Assembly (NCBI GenBank): GCA_037139495.1
Contig: JBAXGG010000011.1
Span: forward strand, 1-28,421
Reading direction: 5' to 3'
DNA from: JAUPVS01 sp037139495
Lineage (GTDB): Bacteria > Patescibacteriota > Saccharimonadia > Saccharimonadales > JAUPVS01
DNA length: 28,421 nucleotides
Part shown: positions 23,153 to 28,421 of the stretch, piece after piece
Numbering within the stretch: the first letter of the stretch is position 1
How the letters are laid out: each line of letters opens with the position of its first letter
Translations under genes and position numbers: made by a program
Notes under the pieces: generated by a model
What the model was told of the DNA's origin: nothing
Seen by the model: the letters and a program-made list of their open reading frames with translations, nothing else
Database searches by the model: none

Positions 23153-24236
23153 AAAGTTCAAGCAGTTACAGCAGCGTGCCCAGGATAAGGCCAAAGATGC
23201 CAAAGCCAAGGTTGAGCAGTATACCGACAAGAGTGACGTTACTCCGACAGATGCGCCTCGCATTACTAACGAGAACGTCTCTGAGCACCGCGAAGAGGTG
23301 CTTTCTAGCGCTCGCAAATATATTTACCCATTGCAGCACTCCAAGCACCGCATTGTGGTCGTTACAACCAGTATTATCATCACCGCCTTCGTTGTCTTTA
23401 TGAGTTTTTCGGTGCTGTCGCTGTACAGGCTCAGTGGCACGTCATCATTTTTGTACCGCGTTACCCAAGTCGTCCCGTTCCCAGTCGCCAAAGCCGGTTC
23501 AAGCTATGTCTCTTACGAGAACTATCTATTTGAACTTCGTCACTACATGTACTTTTACAAAAACCAGCAAAAACTGGACTTTAACACCGCCGCTGGTAAG
23601 CAACAGCTAGCTGACTATAAAAAACGTGCCCTCAACAAGGTAATCAACGATGCTTATATCAAACAGCTAGCTAGCCAGCATCACGTCAGCGTCAGCAACC
23701 AAGAGGTGAGTGATGAAATTACGGTTTTACGGCGCCAAAACCGACTTGGGGGCAGTGAGCAGGCATACATTGACGCTCTGCACCAAAACTTTGGCTGGTC
23801 GGTCGAGGACTTCCGGCGGGTTATTAAACAGCAGCTACTAGAACAAAAAGTTGTCTCAGTTTTAGACCAAGACACTCACAAACGCGCCAAAGCCGCTCTG
23901 GATGAACTGAAAAACGGTGCCGACTTTACAGCTGTAGCCGCAAAATACTCTGATGACGCCTCGACCAAGGGAAGTGCCGGGGACTTTGGGTTTGCGGTGG
24001 ATCCGTCTAATCGCGACATTAGCCCGATAACAACTGATGCCTTATTCAAGATTAAGCCCGGCCAACTCTCAGCAATTATTAATACTGGCTACAGCTTACA
24101 AATTCTTAAAAATAACGAATCTACTATTGATGGCAAAATAAAGGGCGCTCACATCGACTTCACACTCCAACCGATGGCACGCTACGTAAATGACCAAAAA
24201 GAAAAGCATCCAGCCCACGCTTACATCAGTATATAA
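23145..24236 (+). CDS. Membrane-anchored SurA/PrsA-like foldase, copy A
   Basis: This 363-aa protein has a basic cytoplasmic N terminus, one membrane helix (about residues 70-94), a SurA_N/PrsA-like helical chaperone domain (NYLFELRHYMYFYKNQQK to GWSVEDFRRVIKQQLLEQK) and a parvulin-like domain (LKNGADFTAVAAKYSDDAST onward). The usual first strand with the catalytic His is not before this domain; a matching IKGAHIDF (H336) comes after it, as if circularly permuted. The second active-site His of GYHI is replaced by Ser (GYSLQI, S317), so isomerase activity is doubtful and a chaperone role more likely. The ATG at 23145 sits 5 nt after AGAGGA. Confidence 0.8.
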   Translation: MNKKFKQLQQRAQDKAKDAKAKVEQYTDKSDVTPTDAPRITNENVSEHREEVLSSARKYIYPLQHSKHRIVVVTTSIIITAFVVFMSFSVLSLYRLSGTSSFLYRVTQVVPFPVAKAGSSYVSYENYLFELRHYMYFYKNQQKLDFNTAAGKQQLADYKKRALNKVINDAYIKQLASQHHVSVSNQEVSDEITVLRRQNRLGGSEQAYIDALHQNFGWSVEDFRRVIKQQLLEQKVVSVLDQDTHKRAKAALDELKNGADFTAVAAKYSDDASTKGSAGDFGFAVDPSNRDISPITTDALFKIKPGQLSAIINTGYSLQILKNNESTIDGKIKGAHIDFTLQPMARYVNDQKEKHPAHAYISI

Positions 24237-24247
24237 ATAGACTGCCG

Positions 24248-24276
24248 TTGCTTTTTAGCTCTAAACTTGCTATGAT
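24248..24276 (+). promoter_or_regulatory. Promoter of tRNA-Asp
   Basis: TTGCTT (24248-24253), 17-bp spacer, TATGAT (24271-24276) with an extended TGC. The tRNA begins about 41 bp downstream. Confidence 0.75.
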
Positions 24277-24317
24277 TACCCCTGTTCTTTTGCCTTCGTA
24301 GCAAGAGACACGCGCGG

Positions 24318-24395
24318 GGGCCCGTGGTGTAGCTGGCCTAACACGCCTCCCTGTCACGGAGGAGATCGCCGGTTCGAATCCGGTCGGGCCCGCCA
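24318..24395 (+). tRNA. tRNA-Asp (anticodon GUC)
   Basis: Cloverleaf with acceptor GGGCCCG/CGGGCCC, anticodon stem CCTCC/GGAGG around loop CTGTCAC (anticodon GTC), T arm GCCGG-TTCGAAT-CCGGT, discriminator G and an encoded CCA end. It is a single-gene transcript with its own promoter and terminator. Confidence 0.96.
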
Positions 24396-24409
24396 AAATA
24401 ACGATAACT

Positions 24410-24438
24410 ACCACCATATCTGGTGGTTTTATGTTTTT
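24410..24438 (+). terminator. Rho-independent terminator after tRNA-Asp
   Basis: Seven-base-pair stem ACCACCA/TGGTGGT (24410-24416, 24421-24427), TATC loop, then TTTATGTTTTT. Confidence 0.8.
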
Positions 24439-24453
24439 AGCCAAGACATATCC

Positions 24454-24459
24454 TATACT
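24454..24459 (+). promoter_or_regulatory. -10 element of the unknown membrane protein gene, predicted leaderless
   Basis: TATACT followed by six bases and the GTG at 24466. An ATG follows immediately in the same frame. The short inverted repeat AGTGT-GATG-ACACT (24463-24476) covers the start codon. Confidence 0.5.
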
Positions 24460-24465
24460 TATAGT

Positions 24466-25038
24466 GTGATGACACTTAATTCAAAACTAATCAGATTCAT
24501 GTCAAAGCTGTTTCCGCTGATTGCGGCGGCGCTCTGTAGTCTTAGCTTTCGCAATATCGGCCAATCTAATGATGTTATTCTAGCTATAATTATGAGTCTT
24601 TTAATCTGTCACTTGATGTTTGCTCGATACTATCTCTATAGTTACGTCCGCATGACGGACTACATTCTTGAGCTGATTACAGCCATAGCTACTCTCTGCA
24701 TCATCTATGCCGTATATCGATCGCCAGACTTATATACTCTTATACTATCGATGTGTGGAGCGATTGCCATAGCTATTCCATTGCATGTCAGATTTAAATC
24801 GCTTATCGATGACAAAGACTTTAAGAATTACTGTAACTACAAGATTCGCATAGAATTATCATTTATCACACTGTCTATTCTTGGACTGACTTTATTGAAA
24901 CTTACATATATCTCGTCGACTCAACTCGTAACTGGCGCCCTCTTGATCACAATAGCCACGAACATCAAGATGTTTTTCATTGATAAAGTTTATAAAATCG
25001 ATCATCTTAAGATTGAAAAAGCAAATCCCTCACAATAG
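24466..25038 (+). CDS. Unknown polytopic membrane protein
   Basis: No family recognised. The 190-aa product shows about six hydrophobic helices (about residues 13-30, 37-55, 65-85, 88-107, 127-148 and 150-170) with short charged loops and a Lys-rich C terminus, which suggests an integral membrane protein with the tail in the cytoplasm. No catalytic or transport signature was seen. It is A/T-richer than the genes before tRNA-Asp. GTG 24466 is preferred to ATG 24469 because of the 6-bp spacing to the -10; the two differ by one residue. It abuts the convergent TrmB-like gene with no gap. Confidence 0.65.
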   Translation: MMTLNSKLIRFMSKLFPLIAAALCSLSFRNIGQSNDVILAIIMSLLICHLMFARYYLYSYVRMTDYILELITAIATLCIIYAVYRSPDLYTLILSMCGAIAIAIPLHVRFKSLIDDKDFKNYCNYKIRIELSFITLSILGLTLLKLTYISSTQLVTGALLITIATNIKMFFIDKVYKIDHLKIEKANPSQ

Positions 25039-25797
25039 CTACTGTAGTGGCTTAGACAATCCCCAGACAACGCCATACAACTCTCGCATAAGCTCTCTGT
25101 GCTCCACGGAACGCACCAGCAGCGCATAGCCGCTAGCAAGCGAGGAAATATATAAAACTGAGTCGTCATATATAAATACAGTCGACCGAAAGCGATCTCC
25201 AAGCCCTCCCGGCATCACGCGAATCTCGACTTTGTCATAAAACTGATCGATAATATCCTGCTCAACTGGCTCCGACCAGAGATTTCGTGTCTTGACCCCC
25301 AGCGTGTGTCGCAAATCAACGTATTTTTCGACAAATTCTAACCCTAACTGCCAGAAGAAACTACGGTTCGGTACGATCGTATCGATCTGACGCGCCTGAC
25401 AATACACCGTCTCCATAATGACATTCTGTACGGCTGAAATACCTTCATAAAAAGCCACCCCGGGCTTACGGTCGGCTGGCGTCCGAGTCTGAAATTGACG
25501 CACAAAGGCTCCTACATCATCCTGTAATGATTCGAAAGCGGCCTGCTTCTGACGAGCCATAGTCTGAAGTCGCTTCAGCGACTCGACTCGGTAGAGATTA
25601 TCGTCCTCAAGGCCGGTCTTACTTAGTAAACCGCGCCGTTCCAGAGACCCCAACGCATAATAAACCGTCGGACGACTCCGACCGGTCGCAACCACAATGT
25701 CACGGGCCGACTGAGCACCTTTTAGAAGCGCTAAATACACATCTATTTCGGATTCAGTGAGGTCTAATTGAGCCAATAAGGCTCTTGGATCAAGCAT
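25039..25797 (-). CDS. TrmB-like transcription regulator
   Basis: This 252-aa protein has an N-terminal winged helix of the TrmB type (LLAQLDLTESEIDVYLALLK, then ARDIVVATGRSRPTVYYALG and SLERRGLLSK), a helical linker and a C-terminal domain of about 150 residues (GVAFYEGISAVQNVIMETVY, then VLYISSLASGYALLVRSVEH) like the PLD-related sensor part of TrmB-family proteins. In archaea TrmB binds sugars; the ligand here is unknown. ATG 25797 is chosen because GAGGG precedes it by 9 nt; an in-frame ATG at 25848 would overlap the promoter. A palindrome over the -10 suggests autoregulation. Confidence 0.78.
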   Translation of the reverse strand: MLDPRALLAQLDLTESEIDVYLALLKGAQSARDIVVATGRSRPTVYYALGSLERRGLLSKTGLEDDNLYRVESLKRLQTMARQKQAAFESLQDDVGAFVRQFQTRTPADRKPGVAFYEGISAVQNVIMETVYCQARQIDTIVPNRSFFWQLGLEFVEKYVDLRHTLGVKTRNLWSEPVEQDIIDQFYDKVEIRVMPGGLGDRFRSTVFIYDDSVLYISSLASGYALLVRSVEHRELMRELYGVVWGLSKPLQ

Positions 25798-25813
25798 TGT
25801 ACTACCCTCATTT

Positions 25814-25853
25814 GTATAATCATTATTATACTTCATTAACACATCCACTTTAA
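25814..25853 (-). promoter_or_regulatory. Promoter and candidate operator of the TrmB-like gene
   Basis: Minus strand TTAAAG (25848-25853), 17-bp spacer, TATAAT (25825-25830). The -10 lies inside the inverted repeat GTATAAT-CATT-ATTATAC (25814-25831), a good size for a winged-helix dimer. A leader of about 20 nt with SD GAGGG follows. Confidence 0.55.
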
Positions 25854-26193
25854 GGTCATAAGATATGAATGTTCAGTAAATAAGTACCTTACACTAATAA
25901 AAGGTGATAATTTTCACAACTCAATGCTCCAAGTCTGAGATTACTTGTCCAACATGAAGAGTCATGTCAGTACGAGTCGCCGTCTCAGGGTTTACGATGT
26001 TATGACTGAGGTATGGTTCGAAAAATAATCGCTACTATCCTTCATGGCGGCTGATTAGCAAATCAGAATCCTACCATCTGGAAGGCGATATCATTGTATA
26101 TTGATGCGAAGCTCGATATTAGACTCAGTACAGATCGTTACGATGTACTCCACCTATCAGCTTGCTGCTAGAGTTTCTGGCAGAACTAACACC
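25854..26193. other. Gene-free region with several hairpins
   Basis: No credible reading frame is present on either strand. Visible structures are a CRP-like palindrome (25903-25918), a CTGATT-AGCA-AATCAG hairpin near 26050, a bulged 9-bp hairpin AGTAC-ag-ATCG-TTA-CGAT-GTACT (26127-26149) and a TTCTG/CAGAA inverted repeat near 26174. The region ends at the 14-bp terminator-like hairpin at 26194-26225. A possible + strand promoter is TTCAGT (25872-25877)-N17-TAATAA (25895-25900). A non-coding RNA is possible but unproven. Confidence 0.4.
25903..25918. promoter_or_regulatory. Second CRP-like site
   Basis: On the minus strand the sequence reads TGTGA-AAATTA-TCACC, nine of ten consensus positions of TGTGA-N6-TCACA. 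It lies about 50 bp upstream of the -35 of the TrmB-like gene and beside a possible + strand promoter. Confidence 0.45.
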
Positions 26194-26225
26194 AAAGACC
26201 CTAGAGCCTGAGCTCTAGGGTCTTT
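26194..26225 (-). terminator. Strong hairpin terminator, possibly bidirectional
   Basis: A perfect 14-bp stem (26194-26207 with 26212-26225) has a 4-nt loop, with AAA/TTT at the ends. It lies 26 bp after the end of the minus-strand foldase gene. The T run is short on both strands, so efficiency is uncertain. Confidence 0.7.
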
Positions 26226-26250
26226 AAGTATATTGAGAGTTCTAATAAGC

Positions 26251-27330
26251 CTAGAGCTTAAAGTACCGAACGATTTTAGCTTTTTCGCGCTGCTCCTTAA
26301 GCCAAGTCTCAAGATCAATGCCCTTGATCAAGATATGCGAAACTTGAACTTTATCATCTTTCTTATCAGTCACCTTGATGATGTGATAGCCAAACTGAGT
26401 CTTTACAACTCCACTGACCTTACCAACTTCAAGCCCAAAGGCGGCATCTTCGAATTCCTTTACAGTCTGTCCTTTTTCAATCAATCCAAGATCTCCACCG
26501 CTCGAAGCTGAGGTATCCTCACTATTGGCTTTGGCGATTTCAGCAAAGTCAGCACCAGCATTGATCTGCTTCAAGAGATCTTCGGCTTTAGCCTTAGAAA
26601 CAGCATTTCGTGATTCATCATTCGTTATCTTGTCGGCGAGTTTCTTTTGAATCAGATTAAATTTGATCTTTACTTTAAAGTCTTCAACGGTCCAGCCATA
26701 CAATTTCTGGAGGGTCTCTTTTACTTTGTCAGCTCCACCGGCATTTTCGGTTAATTTTTTAAATTCTTCATCGACTTCTTTGCTCGATACGGTGATCTTT
26801 CGCTTAGCAGCTTCCTGGGAAATAATCTGCTGATCAGTTAGCTGCTTAAACAATTCTTCTTTTAATTGCTTGAGACGCTCTTTGCCTTCGTCGGTCTTCA
26901 AATCTTGACCCTGTGACTCGTAGAATTTCTTGACGCTTCCGAGTTCAAACAAATAACTAGCATATGTCTCCGAGTTCCATAGAATGTTTCCGTTCACACT
27001 CAAGACTGGATATGGCACGATATTTGCAGCTATCTGAACTGCGCGATCATCCCGCTGGTACTTGTAGATCATGACACCAAATACCGTAATCGTAATAAGA
27101 AGAGAAGCCAATGCTGCTGAGCCAGCCAACACAATCAGTCGTCGATTCGGGCCGGTTTTTACACCTAAAGCCTTGAGACGGTGCTTGAAGCCGGTCTTTT
27201 TCTTGGCGGTTGACTCATCTGAAGAAGTTTCTGCCTTGGACGCTAATACTTTATCTTTTGCCTTTGGTTTAGCTTTTGATTCGGCCTTTTCAGAATTCTT
27301 AGATTGAGGTTTTTTCGGTGATTCGGCCAT
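26251..27330 (-). CDS. Membrane-anchored SurA/PrsA-like peptidyl-prolyl isomerase, copy B
   Basis: This 359-aa protein has a Lys/Glu/Ala-rich cytoplasmic N terminus (1-60), one membrane helix (about 64-90), a SurA_N/PrsA-like chaperone domain (YLFELGSVKKFYESQGQ to YGWTVEDFKVKIKFNLIQKK) and a parvulin domain (INAGADFAEIAKANSEDTSA, SSGGDLGLIEKGQTVKEFED, TQFGYHIIKV). Both parvulin histidines are present (H316 in GYHII, H332 in SHILIK), but SHILIK, normally the first strand, comes last: a circularly permuted order. It likely folds secreted or pilus proteins outside the membrane. AAGGAG precedes the ATG by 4 nt, and the gene lies 8 nt after its PH partner. Confidence 0.87.
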   Translation of the reverse strand: MAESPKKPQSKNSEKAESKAKPKAKDKVLASKAETSSDESTAKKKTGFKHRLKALGVKTGPNRRLIVLAGSAALASLLITITVFGVMIYKYQRDDRAVQIAANIVPYPVLSVNGNILWNSETYASYLFELGSVKKFYESQGQDLKTDEGKERLKQLKEELFKQLTDQQIISQEAAKRKITVSSKEVDEEFKKLTENAGGADKVKETLQKLYGWTVEDFKVKIKFNLIQKKLADKITNDESRNAVSKAKAEDLLKQINAGADFAEIAKANSEDTSASSGGDLGLIEKGQTVKEFEDAAFGLEVGKVSGVVKTQFGYHIIKVTDKKDDKVQVSHILIKGIDLETWLKEQREKAKIVRYFKL

Positions 27331-27338
27331 AATACTCC

Positions 27339-27926
27339 TTATTTATTCCTAAACTCACTATCTGTAGTATCATACACTATCGAATCTTTATCTGTCGAAC
27401 TATAGTCTTGTATAGCCTCTAATATTTCGGCCTGCAGCAGGGCTGGTTTAAACATCGTTTTCACAGACATATGACCACTACCGGATAGCGTCTCAATTCG
27501 CAAGTCACCAAAATGAAACATCGCGCCCTGCATGCCCGGGATTGTATAATTCACACTCTGGACATTATTGAGTGTCAAACTCTGAACTGACCGTTTGAAA
27601 AATCCTTTTTGCTTAATTAACGTCACTTCTTCTGAAGTCAAAATCAATACTGTAAAGTACCAACCAACAAAATGATATATCCAATAACTCAGCAGTATCG
27701 CAGACCATATTATTAACCAATTTATTGTTAAAGGCTGCCAAGAGTAGGCGTTGGCAGTCGCGAATGACCATGGCACGAGTCCAACCAAGATTAAAAACAT
27801 CCCGGCAATCAGCGGAATCCGCATAACAATTGGGAATTGCCGTTCGACAAAGATAAGTTCGGCTTCGTAGCCATCATCCGGCCTACCGGTAGACTTATGA
27901 CTGGTCGAATGATCGCGTTTTGCCAT
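27339..27926 (-). CDS. Membrane PH-domain protein (bPH_2 type), copy B
   Basis: This 195-aa paralogue of the 22553 gene has two membrane helices (about residues 35-58 and 68-92), then the PH domain with VTLIKQKGFFKRSVQSLTLN and VNYTIPGMQGAMFHFGDLRI. Shared landmarks with copy A are PIVMR before helix 1, GWYFTVLILT versus GWFYSVFIIT, and QKGFFKR versus QKGLFHR. The function is unknown; constant pairing with a SurA/PrsA-like foldase suggests a joint role at the membrane. Extended -10 TGC-TAGCAT lies 6 bp before the ATG. Confidence 0.83.
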   Translation of the reverse strand: MAKRDHSTSHKSTGRPDDGYEAELIFVERQFPIVMRIPLIAGMFLILVGLVPWSFATANAYSWQPLTINWLIIWSAILLSYWIYHFVGWYFTVLILTSEEVTLIKQKGFFKRSVQSLTLNNVQSVNYTIPGMQGAMFHFGDLRIETLSGSGHMSVKTMFKPALLQAEILEAIQDYSSTDKDSIVYDTTDSEFRNK

Positions 27927-27932
27927 ACGCTT

Positions 27933-27941
27933 ATGCTAGCA
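27933..27941 (-). promoter_or_regulatory. Extended -10 of the PH/foldase pair B, predicted leaderless
   Basis: Minus-strand TGC-TAGCAT (hexamer 27933-27938) followed by AAGCGT and the ATG at 27926. Confidence 0.6.
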
Positions 27942-27960
27942 CATTCTACTAGAAAGAAGC

Positions 27961-27993
27961 ACTCCCGCTCGACCGAGAAGGTCGAGCGGGAGT
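27961..27993 (-). terminator. Terminator of the 132-aa gene
   Basis: A perfect 14-bp GC-rich stem (27961-27974 with 27980-27993) has a 5-nt loop, just after the minus-strand gene end and followed on that strand by GCTTCTTTCT. Confidence 0.8.
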
Positions 27994-27998
27994 AAAAA

Positions 27999-28397
27999 TC
28001 ACGATACGTGAGCGAATGGTAAAAGAATTGGAGTACTATCTTCGAGACCCTGACCGTCGGACAGAGGCGCGATGCCTGGAATCGGAGTGTCGACTCTCTG
28101 AACATAGACACCTGTGCGCCCAGGCACCTGAATGTCCTGTTCGTACAAAGGGCGGAGCGTGAGAGCTTCATAGTTCGATACCATACTTGCGAAATGCGGC
28201 TGCTTTCGCAACTCGGCCGCCACTTTGTTTGCGATGTCTTGGCGAGCCGCCAGTATCGACTTGTAATGGATCGAGTCGGGGTCTGGAAGCGGCGTGGACG
28301 CCAGGCAATACTGCCCAGTCGACATTTCGAGAATTACCGCAATGCCTGGGGCACTTCGGTGATAAGTCTCGACAACAGTACGATTGTTATGGGGCAT
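27999..28397 (-). CDS. Unknown 132-aa protein
   Basis: No family recognised. The product is soluble in appearance: no signal peptide, no membrane helix, one cysteine. It has a central helical part (YKSILAARQDIANKVAAELR) and a Pro/Gly-rich C-terminal third (DIQVPGRTGVYVQRVDTPIP). GAGGAG lies 8 nt before the ATG, and a strong terminator follows 5 bp after the stop, so it seems a real, separately terminated gene. A longer minus-strand transcript may begin beyond the right edge of the window. GC is higher than that of the neighbouring PH/foldase pair. Confidence 0.7.
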   Translation of the reverse strand: MPHNNRTVVETYHRSAPGIAVILEMSTGQYCLASTPLPDPDSIHYKSILAARQDIANKVAAELRKQPHFASMVSNYEALTLRPLYEQDIQVPGRTGVYVQRVDTPIPGIAPLSDGQGLEDSTPILLPFAHVS

Positions 28398-28421
28398 TAC
28401 TCATTCTCCTCAGTAGGTACG

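Noticed and set aside
24226..24444. Minus-strand frame over tRNA-Asp containing GPTGFEPAISSVTGRRVRP
   Set aside because: This is the well-known false protein produced by reading a tRNA gene and its flanks backwards; the tRNA-Asp cloverleaf explains the sequence.
27809..28171. 120-aa minus-strand frame overlapping the PH-domain gene and the 132-aa gene
   Set aside because: It crosses a terminator hairpin and two better-supported genes and has no SD or recognisable domain.
24318..28421. Horizontal island inserted at tRNA-Asp
   Set aside because: The composition after the tRNA is somewhat more A/T-rich, but the PH/foldase pair is paralogous to the resident pair and no tRNA-end repeat was found, so the evidence is too weak.

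Overview
The window most likely comes from a Candidatus Saccharibacteria (TM7) or closely related Patescibacteria/CPR genome. This rests on recognition of the gene content, not on a database search. Supporting signs are short housekeeping proteins, very tight gene packing, the standard genetic code, moderate GC, a compact type IV pilus (T4P) locus with no outer-membrane secretin, and paired PH-domain/parvulin genes. No phage, IS element, CRISPR array or rRNA gene was seen.

Layout. Positions 1-3024 hold housekeeping genes on the + strand: the 3' end of ftsK, then rpsF-ssb-rpsR-efp-tlyA, led by a canonical promoter and a foldable leader. Positions 3050-6269 hold a phosphoribosyltransferase-like gene, a Crp/Fnr regulator (-), a divergent YokE-like PH-domain gene with a perfect CRP-type palindrome in the shared intergenic region, and ychF (-). 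Positions 6487-20854 are the pilus region: a small Com-like zinc protein, a one-TM protein and a 757-aa exported protein, pilM-N-O, an 83-aa membrane peptide, pilB, pilT, pilC, the major pilin with its own promoter and terminator, pilD, and four minor-pilin-like genes ending in a PilX/GspK-like one. Positions 20851-22485 hold a XerC/D-type recombinase (-), ndk (+) and tRNA-Arg(CCU) (-). Positions 22553-24236 hold a PH-domain plus parvulin-like foldase pair, followed by tRNA-Asp(GUC). Positions 24466-28397 hold an unknown membrane protein, a TrmB-like regulator, a roughly 450-bp gene-free structured region, a second PH/foldase pair on the opposite strand, and an unknown 132-aa protein.

How it fits together. 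The T4P genes form a nearly complete machine: the PilMNO platform, assembly and retraction ATPases, PilC, the major pilin, the peptidase, and a set of minor pilins that could prime the fibre. The exported 757-aa protein directly upstream is a candidate pilus-associated adhesin. The two PH/foldase pairs probably act at the outer face of the membrane on secreted proteins.

Most striking observations: (1) many operon-first genes have a -10 element ending exactly 6-7 nt before the start codon, which predicts leaderless mRNAs, while operon-internal genes mostly carry Shine-Dalgarno sequences; (2) a Crp-family protein with a CRP-like RETxxR recognition helix lies next to a perfect TGTGA-N6-TCACA box; (3) the parvulin domains of both foldases appear circularly permuted. 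All functional statements come from reading the sequence; no searches were run.
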